Shown here one piece after another: positions 58,409 to 64,000 of a stretch of DNA of 64,000 nucleotides; within the stretch, counting starts at the first letter, position 1; each line of letters starts with the position of its first letter. The stretch lies in NCBI RefSeq assembly GCF_007859315.1, contig NZ_VOHA01000001.1, forward strand, positions 744,001 to 808,000, read 5' to 3'. A model generated the notes under the pieces. The model saw nothing but the letters and a program-made list of their open reading frames with translations. It was not told the DNA's origin and ran no database searches. The DNA comes from Reyranella sp. CPCC 100927. Lineage in GTDB: Bacteria > Pseudomonadota > Alphaproteobacteria > Reyranellales > Reyranellaceae. Position numbers and translations under genes: made by a program.

Positions 58409-59506
58409 ATGGCGCTCGATTTCGGTTACTTCACGCTCAGCGACAACCGCTATCCCAACAACCCGCGCAGTGCCGAGCAGTTCCTGAAGGACATCTACGT
58501 CGAGGCCCTGTGGGCTGAGACGGTGGGCATGAACTCGGCCTGGATCGGCGAGCATCACTTCAACCTGTTGGGCGTGAACGCCTCGCCGGTCGCCATGCTG
58601 GCGCAGATCGCGGGTGCCACCAAACGCATCCGCCTGGCGCCGGCGGTGACGTTGCTGCCGGTGCATCATCCGCTGCATGTCGCCGAGGAATGGGCGACGC
58701 TCGATCTGCTGTCGGGTGGCCGCGTCGACTTCGCCGCCGGCCGCGGCTACGACCGGCTGGAGTACGGGCCGTTCCAGGCCTCGTTCGAGGACTCGGCCGA
58801 GCTGTTCGCCGAAGGGCTCGAGGTCGTGTGGCGCGCCTGGACCGAGCCCGGCAAGTGGTCGCACAAGGGCCGCTTCTACCAGTTCGACGACATCGAGGTG
58901 CGGCCGCGGCCGGCGCAGAACCCGCTGCGCCCGTATGTCGCCTGCTTCTCGCGCCCGTCGATGGAGCTGGCGGCGAAGAACGACTGGAACATCATCTACG
59001 CGCCGTTTGCCGCCGCCATGGTCTACGGCTCGCTGGCCGATGCGGTGCGGGTCTACCGCGAGGAGTGCGAGACCAAGTACAAGCGCCCGGCACGGCGCGC
59101 CATGTGCTCTTACTTCGTGCACGTCGCCTCGACGCCGGAGGAGGAGCGCTACGGCAAGGAAGCGCTGATCCGCTATTTCCACGATGCGCTGATCGCGGCT
59201 TTCCCGTCGACTTCGGGCGAGAAGGTGCCGCCGACCTACAAGTACTTTGTCGACATCGTGAACATCCTGCGCGGCATGAAGGCCGATACCTTGACCACCA
59301 AGTCGGTGATCTGCGGTTCGCCACAGCACATCATCGATACCTTGAAGGGCGTCGAGGCCGCCGGCATCGCCGAGGTGATCCTGTATTTCAACTACGGCGC
59401 CCAGCCCCATGCCATGGTCAAGGACCAGATGCAGCGCTTCATGGAGGAGGTGGCGCCGGCGTTCGAGGGCAGCCATACCGCGCTGCGCCTGAAGGCCGCA
59501 GAGTGA
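58409..59506 (+). CDS. LLM-class flavin-dependent oxidoreductase (second)
   Basis: A 365-residue luciferase-family oxidoreductase. It shows IGEHHFNLLGVNASPVAMLAQIAGATKRIRLAPAVTLLPVHHPLHVAEEWATLDLLSGGRVDFAAGRGYDR in short parts over residues 48-115. Start at 58409 with GGGAGG at 7 bases. It is about 30 residues longer than the enzyme at 3887-4885. A MarR regulator follows 109 bases downstream, possibly co-regulated. Substrate unknown, likely a small organic compound with FMN. Confidence 0.92.
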   Translation: MALDFGYFTLSDNRYPNNPRSAEQFLKDIYVEALWAETVGMNSAWIGEHHFNLLGVNASPVAMLAQIAGATKRIRLAPAVTLLPVHHPLHVAEEWATLDLLSGGRVDFAAGRGYDRLEYGPFQASFEDSAELFAEGLEVVWRAWTEPGKWSHKGRFYQFDDIEVRPRPAQNPLRPYVACFSRPSMELAAKNDWNIIYAPFAAAMVYGSLADAVRVYREECETKYKRPARRAMCSYFVHVASTPEEERYGKEALIRYFHDALIAAFPSTSGEKVPPTYKYFVDIVNILRGMKADTLTTKSVICGSPQHIIDTLKGVEAAGIAEVILYFNYGAQPHAMVKDQMQRFMEEVAPAFEGSHTALRLKAAE

Positions 59507-59574
59507 AATGCATGAAAGGGTACGGGGTACGACCGGTCGGCCTGCGGCGTTGATCCACGATGATCGTCGGGTGC

Positions 59575-59599
59575 CGCGAGGCTATATAGAGGCCTCGCG
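59575..59599. promoter_or_regulatory. Palindrome over MarR-gene promoter
   Basis: CGCGAGGC (59575-59582) and GCCTCGCG (59592-59599) form a perfect 8-bp inverted repeat whose 9-base centre contains TATATAG, a possible -10 box. It lies 17 bases before the MarR start, a typical layout for MarR self-repression. Confidence 0.5.
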
Positions 59600-59615
59600 A
59601 CGCCTGCCTGGACCC

Positions 59616-60059
59616 ATGCTGCCGCTCGACAATTACGTCCCCTATCTGCTGAACCGTGCCGGCGCCCGTATTGCGCAGGCGTTTTCCGAGGAGATGCGGG
59701 CGCTCGGCACCACCCTGCAGGCCTGGCGCGTGCTGGCAGCGCTGCGCGATCGCGACAACCAGCGCGTGTCCGAGCTGGCGGACCACACCAGCATCGAGAT
59801 CTCGACGCTCTCTCGCGTGCTCGACGGCATGCAGAAGCAGGGCCTGATCGCGCGACGGCGGGCGCCGGATGACGGCAGGGTCGTCACGCTCCACGTCACC
59901 GCCGCCGGCCGCCGGCTGACGGACCGGATCATCCCGATCGCCGAACGGTACGAGCATGTCGCCGTGGCGGGCCTGACGTCGTCCGAGGCCGACATGCTCA
60001 AGCGCCTGCTGCGGCGGGTCTACGCCAACATGGACCGGCTGTCGGGCCCGGCAAGCTGA
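59616..60059 (+). CDS. MarR-family transcriptional regulator
   Basis: A 147-residue winged-helix regulator. Features: 'YLLNRAGARIAQAFSEEMRALGTTLQAWRVLAAL' in the dimerisation helices, the recognition region 'SELADHTSIEISTLSRVLDGMQKQGLIAR' and the wing 'RRRAPDDGRVVTLHVTAAGR'. MarR proteins respond to aromatic compounds. The ATG at 59616 gives a normal-length protein; upstream ORF extension has no family similarity. It probably controls itself and the luciferase-like oxidoreductase upstream. Confidence 0.92.
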   Translation: MLPLDNYVPYLLNRAGARIAQAFSEEMRALGTTLQAWRVLAALRDRDNQRVSELADHTSIEISTLSRVLDGMQKQGLIARRRAPDDGRVVTLHVTAAGRRLTDRIIPIAERYEHVAVAGLTSSEADMLKRLLRRVYANMDRLSGPAS

Positions 60060-60220
60060 AGAACGATCCGCGCGCGTACCGGGACGCCTGCATGTAGGCG
60101 CCAGCCTTTCGTGCGCCCCCATCTGCCGCCGTCTCATCCGTTCGACGGATGACGGAACGGAACGAGCAGCCGAATGATGGGCGGACAAGCCCACCAGGCG
60201 GCGCGACGGCGGAGGATGAC

Positions 60221-61411
60221 ATGGACCTGACGGAGATCAGCTTTCCGGTCGGCAGGAACGGCGGCAACCTGCCGCTCGACGTCTTCAATGTCGTCACGCG
60301 CCTGAACACGGTTCCGCCGGGAAAAGGGGGGCCCGAATCGCCGCTGGATGTCACGGCGCTGGTCAGCGATCCCGACGCCCTGGGCAATGCGATCAAACGG
60401 TTCCAGACCAAGCAGGGCTTGCCCAGCCGGGACGGGCGCATTGATCCCGGCGGCGCGACCTGGCAGCGCCTCAAGAAGGTTTCCGGTCCGATACCGGGCG
60501 TGCCGACTCCCAGCGACAGCCGCACGTTGGAGGCATTGCCGGCGCTGCCGCCGAGCTGGACCTTCGATCGACCTGACAAGAATTTCGACATGCTGGCCGA
60601 TCCGGCCGCGGTCACGCGAGACTGGATCCTGCCTTTCGGGGGCTCGCCGGGGCGCGAGTGCGACATGCGGCTGTATCGTATCCCGAAGAAGAACCAGTTC
60701 GTCGGTGTCGCTTATCCCAGGGGCGTGGGGACGCTCAAGGCGATCATGATCTACTTCCATCACCCGATGCACCCGCAGAATCCCGAGTACGCCAGCGATC
60801 CGTTCGGCTACGTCAGCTTCGGCATCGGCGACTACATGGTCGGCCGCATGAAGGTGATCAAGCAGCTCGCACGCTCCCGGCGCGACGTTGCCGTCGTGGT
60901 GCCGTCGCCATCGGCGACCGGTGTCGGTGTGTTTCAGAGCGACGAGAAGCTGGTGAGCGCGGCGCTGCGCGAGATCGTCGAGGATCTCACGGGAACGGCG
61001 AGCGACCTGCCGTTGATCCTGGCACACTACAGCGGCGGCTTCGACTTCCTGTTCAAGTTCGTAGAGGCGTGCCCGCAGCTGACCAAGCGCGTTCGCGCCG
61101 TCTACGACTTCGACGGGCGGCATCACGTCAACTGCCCCAACAGCAAGTTCACCGCGTTGGCGGCGAACGGCGCTCAGGTCATCCAGTACTCGGGCGAGGA
61201 TGTCGTGGCGATGGGCAAGCGCACGCGGGAGGAGGCGTTGGGGATCAATGCCGCCAAGAACCCGGCCCTGATCAACCTGCCTTACGCGCGCTGGGAAAAG
61301 AACAGCGCCTGGCCGGGGGCGAGGCACCCGTTCCAGCGGTCGTGGGTTCACGAGATGGTGCCGACCTGCATGCTGCTGCACGCACTCGTCACCACGCGCT
61401 TCCTCGGCTAG
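60221..61411 (+). CDS. Predicted alpha/beta hydrolase with peptidoglycan-binding-like N-terminus
   Basis: A 396-residue protein of a kind I do not recognise as a whole. Residues about 38-86 resemble a peptidoglycan-binding domain 1 (DALGNAIKRFQTKQGLPSRDGRIDPGGATW). Residues 165-390 look like an alpha/beta hydrolase core: strand AIMIYFHHP, nucleophile elbow HYSGGFD with S271, 'YDFDGRHH' (residues 295-302) and a C-terminal helix. The catalytic acid and histidine are not certain. No signal peptide is evident, which is strange for a wall-binding domain. The start at 60221 has GGAGG 5 bases upstream; an in-frame ATG at 60149 would add 24 residues and lacks a site. Confidence 0.7.
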   Translation: MDLTEISFPVGRNGGNLPLDVFNVVTRLNTVPPGKGGPESPLDVTALVSDPDALGNAIKRFQTKQGLPSRDGRIDPGGATWQRLKKVSGPIPGVPTPSDSRTLEALPALPPSWTFDRPDKNFDMLADPAAVTRDWILPFGGSPGRECDMRLYRIPKKNQFVGVAYPRGVGTLKAIMIYFHHPMHPQNPEYASDPFGYVSFGIGDYMVGRMKVIKQLARSRRDVAVVVPSPSATGVGVFQSDEKLVSAALREIVEDLTGTASDLPLILAHYSGGFDFLFKFVEACPQLTKRVRAVYDFDGRHHVNCPNSKFTALAANGAQVIQYSGEDVVAMGKRTREEALGINAAKNPALINLPYARWEKNSAWPGARHPFQRSWVHEMVPTCMLLHALVTTRFLG

Positions 61412-61422
61412 CGCCGCGCACT

Positions 61423-61449
61423 GTCATCCCGCGCTGCGCTCGAGATGAC
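61423..61449. repeat. Short copy of GTCAT...ATGAC palindromic repeat
   Basis: GTCATCCCGCGCT-GCGCTCGAGATGAC style palindrome bounded by GTCATC and GATGAC, related to the larger element at 4900-4978. It lies between convergent genes (61411 and 61463). Confidence 0.5.
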
Positions 61450-61462
61450 GTCTTGGTCTGCG

Positions 61463-61864
61463 CTAGCGCGCCCGGCTCGAGGGATGCGCTTCTTCAAGGA
61501 CGAAGACCTGGCGGGCGCGTTGGCTTGACAGTGTCTCGTGGCGATAGAACCGCTCCAACAGGTCGGGTGCCGCAAGATCGGGGTTGCGCGCGATGAAGGC
61601 GTCGAAGCCGCCGGCATCGCCGCCCAGGCGCAGGCGCTCGTTGATGAGGGTGAGATAGGCCACCGTCAGCGTCTCATGATAGCGATCGGGCTTGCCGTGC
61701 GCTGCCGCGTAGCGGCGCAAGGCCGCCGCCATCGCGCCCATGCCGGCGAAGAACCCGTCGCGGCGCAGGTAAAGATAGCCGGCGCGCAGGTGATCGCGAT
61801 GCTGGAACGACCGTTCCGGCAAGGTCGTGTCCTCGAGTGCGTCGAGGAAGGCGTCGTCGGTCAT
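61463..61864 (-). CDS. Conserved-looking hypothetical protein, partner of RHH gene
   Basis: A 133-residue soluble, helical protein. The pattern RSFQHRDHLRAGYLYLRRDGFFAGMGAMAAALRRYAAAHGKPDRYHETLTVAYL (in parts, residues 18-70) contains F-x-H-x-x-H and YHETLT, which I recall as features of a conserved uncharacterised family in actinobacteria and proteobacteria. H22, H25 and H63 with E64 could bind a metal. It is translated from an ATG at 61864 overlapping the ribbon-helix-helix gene by 4 bases. No known toxin motif is seen. Confidence 0.8.
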   Translation of the reverse strand: MTDDAFLDALEDTTLPERSFQHRDHLRAGYLYLRRDGFFAGMGAMAAALRRYAAAHGKPDRYHETLTVAYLTLINERLRLGGDAGGFDAFIARNPDLAAPDLLERFYRHETLSSQRARQVFVLEEAHPSSRAR

Positions 61865-62100
61865 TCGGGCGGTTCCCTGAACGCATGGCTGCTCGCGGCG
61901 TCGAGGTCGAGCCCGTAGAGGCGCTTGAATTCGCCGATCAGCGTCAGTGTTTCCGGCCCGAACGGCGCCTTGCCCTCGAACGCGTGCAGCACGATGCCTT
62001 CCAGCAGATCGCCCAGCGTCAGGTCCTTGTATTCCGCCAGGGCCTTCAGGACCTTGACCAGGCGTTTCTCCATCCGGATCCCGGTCTGGATGCGCTCCAT
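61861..62100 (-). CDS. Ribbon-helix-helix DNA-binding protein
   Basis: A 79-residue protein whose N-terminus, IQTGIRMEKRLVKVLKALAEYKDLTLGDLLEGIVLHAFEG in parts (residues 4-43), has the beta strand, helix, turn, helix pattern of the MetJ/Arc/CopG superfamily. Residues 44-79 form a short extension. The start at 62100 lies 14 bases downstream of a 36-bp perfect palindrome (62114-62149), presumably its own operator. It overlaps the following hypothetical gene by 4 bases, the layout of antitoxin/toxin or repressor/enzyme pairs. Confidence 0.85.
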   Translation of the reverse strand: MERIQTGIRMEKRLVKVLKALAEYKDLTLGDLLEGIVLHAFEGKAPFGPETLTLIGEFKRLYGLDLDAASSHAFREPPE

Positions 62101-62113
62101 GGGCTGCTCTCGA

Positions 62114-62149
62114 TTTGTTGTCTTGGTATTTATGTACCAAGACAACAAA
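62114..62149. promoter_or_regulatory. 36-bp perfect palindrome, operator of RHH pair
   Basis: Arms TTTGTTGTCTTGGTA (62114-62128) and TACCAAGACAACAAA (62135-62149), 15 bp each and perfect, around a 6-base centre TTTATG. AT-rich in a GC-rich setting, 13 bases upstream of the RHH start codon. It may bind two RHH dimers or form an RNA hairpin near the transcript start. Confidence 0.75.
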
Positions 62150-62167
62150 GAGTCAAGCGGATCTGCG

Positions 62168-63169
62168 CTACTGTACGGAAAACCCGTGTGCCAGCGGGTC
62201 GCGGTCGTCGACAAAGAGGGTGTTGATGCCGTGCTGGCGCGCCCAGCCGGCGATGGAGGGCACGATGGCCGCGTGGTTGCCGACCTGGGCTGCGGCTTCG
62301 ACGCGTCCCTCGAACAGCGTGCCGATGATGCTCTCGTGCACGAAGTCGGCGCCGACCCCCAGTTCACCACGGGCGGCCAGCTGCGCCATGCGGGCCGAGG
62401 TGCCGGTGCCGCACGGTGAGCGGTCGATGGCCTTGTCGCCGTAGAAGACGGCGTTGCGCCGGTGGGCCCGCGGGTCGCGCGCGGCACCCGTCCACATCAC
62501 GTGGCTGACGCCCTGGATCGTCGGATCCTGCGGGTGCACCGGCTGGAATTTTTCCTGCACCAGGCGGCGCACGACAGGCGACAGGCGCAGCACGTCGCCG
62601 GCCGAGATCGACTCCAGCCCGGCGAAATTCTTCTGCGGCTCGATGATGGCGTAGTAGTTGCCGCCGTAGCTGACATCCAGCACCAGCTCGCCCAGCCCCG
62701 GCACGTCGATGCGGATGTCGCTGGCCGCCAGGTACGAGGCGACGTTGGTGATGCGGACCTTCTCGACGAAGCGGCCGGCGCGCTCGTATTGCGCCACCAC
62801 GCGGCCCGCCGGCACGTCGAGTGCCACCTCGCCATCGCGTGCCGGCGTCATCAGGCCGTTCTCCAGCGCCATGGTCACGGTGCCGATGGTGCCGTGGCCG
62901 CACATCGGCAGGCAGCCCGAGGTTTCGATGAACAGGATGCCGATGTCGCAGTCCTCGCGCGTCGGCGCATACAGCATCGAGCCCGACATCACGTCATGTC
63001 CGCGCGGCTCGAACATCAGCGCGCGGCGGATCCAGTCGAAGCGGGCCAGAAAATCCTGGCGCCGCGCGCTCATCGTCGCGCCGCGCAGGATCGGCGCGCC
63101 GCCGGTCACCAGGCGCACCGGGTTGCCGCAGGTGTGGCCATCGAGGCAGGTGAAGGTGTGGAGTGACAT
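62168..63169 (-). CDS. Proline racemase/4-hydroxyproline epimerase-type enzyme
   Basis: A 333-residue cofactor-independent epimerase. Both catalytic cysteines are present: C90 in MCGHGTIG and C253 in SPCGTGTSA. The two-cysteine type converts trans-4-hydroxy-L-proline to the cis-D form (or racemises proline); single-cysteine relatives are dehydratases. It probably starts hydroxyproline catabolism, though no oxidase or dehydratase genes are nearby. The start at 63169 has a weak ribosome site. A TTGAC-T-GTCAA palindrome is 19 bases upstream. Confidence 0.92.
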   Translation of the reverse strand: MSLHTFTCLDGHTCGNPVRLVTGGAPILRGATMSARRQDFLARFDWIRRALMFEPRGHDVMSGSMLYAPTREDCDIGILFIETSGCLPMCGHGTIGTVTMALENGLMTPARDGEVALDVPAGRVVAQYERAGRFVEKVRITNVASYLAASDIRIDVPGLGELVLDVSYGGNYYAIIEPQKNFAGLESISAGDVLRLSPVVRRLVQEKFQPVHPQDPTIQGVSHVMWTGAARDPRAHRRNAVFYGDKAIDRSPCGTGTSARMAQLAARGELGVGADFVHESIIGTLFEGRVEAAAQVGNHAAIVPSIAGWARQHGINTLFVDDRDPLAHGFSVQ

Positions 63170-63187
63170 TTACGGTGCTGCTGATCG

Positions 63188-63198
63188 TTGACTGTCAA
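63188..63198. promoter_or_regulatory. Palindrome upstream of epimerase gene
   Basis: TTGAC-T-GTCAA, a perfect 5-bp inverted repeat 19 bases from the epimerase start. It could be an operator for a GntR/LysR-like regulator encoded elsewhere. Confidence 0.35.
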
Positions 63199-63278
63199 TG
63201 GCGGTCGAGTGTTTGCCGCCGTGCCGCAGGAGCCGGCATCTCCGCATGGAGTGTCAACCGCGGATGAAAAGCAAACTC

Positions 63279-64000
63279 TTATTGTTCGGGTGACGAGCCC
63301 AATTGGATCAGCAGCCAGGCCAGCGCCAGCCGGTCACTCACAAGCAGGCCGTTGGGTCCATGGCATTTGTTGTTTGCCGCGAGCACATCGTCGCGAACCG
63401 GGGCGAGCGATCTCAAGGCCCTTGGCTCCACCCGCTTTTCCCTGAACAATCCCCGCGCAACATGAGGCGTGTCGGACGGTGCACAGAACACACCGGCCAC
63501 GTACTCATCCATGGCCTTGCGGTGCTTCGAGGCGTCGACGGGTTGCCGAGCAAGTTGGTTCCAGCCGCTCGCATCGACCGCACTGCGCCGAGGAAGAAGC
63601 TCACGAAGCCGATTAAGGAAACCAGGTTCCAGCGGGTCCTGCTTGACACACTCATTCTGCACGATCTTTCCCGACGGTGTAGGCTCCAGTGAAGCCGCGA
63701 GATTGGCTCCGCGCGCCATCACCATCTCGGCCTCCGTCGCCAGGAGCAGGGCGCCATGCGCTTTGACGTCTTCGAAAAGCACGTATCTCAGTTTGACGTC
63801 GCGCCATGTGCTGCCCTGCACGTCAACGTCTTGAAACTGAGCGCCTGAGATATCGGACAGTGAAAAGTCGCTGAGTTGAAAGTTGCTGTTCCTGACCGTG
63901 GCAACGCGCCAATCGGTATGACGAAGATTGGCATTCTGAAAGCGCCCGCCGATAATCGTGGCGCCGCTCAGAACGGCTTGATGCAGTTGGGCATGCTGAA
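63279..64000 (-). CDS. Pentapeptide-repeat protein (5' end cut)
   Basis: The frame is open from base 64000, so at least 240 residues are visible and the N-terminus is missing. The first part has consecutive five-residue repeats of the A-x-L-x-x/G-x-x-F-x-x type, for example LSGATIIGGRFQNANLRHTD and SNFQLSDFSLSDISGAQFQD, which form a right-handed beta-helix. The rest (from about residue 90 on) is not repetitive and is of unknown function. Base composition is lower in GC than its neighbours and the codons are less biased, suggesting acquisition or relaxed selection. The stop is TAA at 63279. Confidence 0.8.
   Translation of the reverse strand, partial: QHAQLHQAVLSGATIIGGRFQNANLRHTDWRVATVRNSNFQLSDFSLSDISGAQFQDVDVQGSTWRDVKLRYVLFEDVKAHGALLLATEAEMVMARGANLAASLEPTPSGKIVQNECVKQDPLEPGFLNRLRELLPRRSAVDASGWNQLARQPVDASKHRKAMDEYVAGVFCAPSDTPHVARGLFREKRVEPRALRSLAPVRDDVLAANNKCHGPNGLLVSDRLALAWLLIQLGSSPEQ

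Noticed and set aside
61463-62149. A confident toxin-antitoxin call.
   Set aside because: The gene order and palindrome fit, but the larger protein has no toxin motif that I recognise, so it is reported only as a hypothesis.

Overview
The window reads as chromosomal DNA of a high-GC, free-living alphaproteobacterium, probably a soil or freshwater heterotroph of the Rhodospirillales/Hyphomicrobiales type. The pointers are uniformly GC-rich codon use, ubiquinone-pathway Coq7, DUF882, DUF1127 and NnrU proteins, a YifB-type ATPase, many CaiB/BaiF CoA-transferases and peptide-type ABC transporters, and GC-rich palindromic repeats between genes. This placement is inference; there is no rRNA or species marker here. 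I found no tRNA, rRNA, transposase, phage gene or CRISPR array.

Layout. 1-3885: an ECF41-type sigma factor (cut by the window edge) behind a membrane-anchored carboxymuconolactone-decarboxylase protein with a textbook ECF41 promoter, then argG and a rhomboid protease. 3887-11484: a flavin oxidoreductase, a ThDP enzyme with a CoA-transferase, a LysR regulator, and an amidohydrolase with a TctC-type binding protein. 11488-19550: a compact peptide/amide uptake operon on the minus strand (binding protein, second amidohydrolase, DppB, a DppC-DppD fusion, DppF) with a PrpB-like lyase upstream. 19655-34346: mixed single genes, including an FAD monooxygenase, NnrU, a NudB-like hydrolase, an aminomutase-like protein, YifB, Coq7, a membrane nucleotide cyclase, two DUF882 proteins, a MORN protein and an ArsR/START pair facing a VOC protein.

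34390-54344 is the most distinctive region. One minus-strand operon carries an FAD monooxygenase, an alpha/beta hydrolase, a GntR regulator and a DppA-like binding protein. A second carries a paralogous GntR regulator, DppB, DppC, three tandem DppA-like binding proteins, DppD and DppF. Three CaiB/BaiF CoA-transferases run divergently from the second operon. The two GntR proteins have an identical 17-residue recognition region, and both divergent promoter regions contain the same 19-bp word with a TTGT-N2-ACAA core. This suggests one regulon for uptake, oxidation and CoA-dependent breakdown of an unidentified organic compound.

54390-64000: a GH15 glucosidase, dodecin, two small proteins facing a GcvA-type LysR regulator, a luciferase-like oxidoreductase followed by a MarR regulator, a hydrolase-like protein with a peptidoglycan-binding-like N-terminus, a ribbon-helix-helix/unknown gene pair under a 36-bp palindrome, a hydroxyproline-epimerase-type enzyme and a truncated pentapeptide-repeat protein.

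Palindromes in front of regulatory or enzyme genes are frequent and are listed individually. All functions come from reading motifs and family resemblance by eye; no database search was possible.
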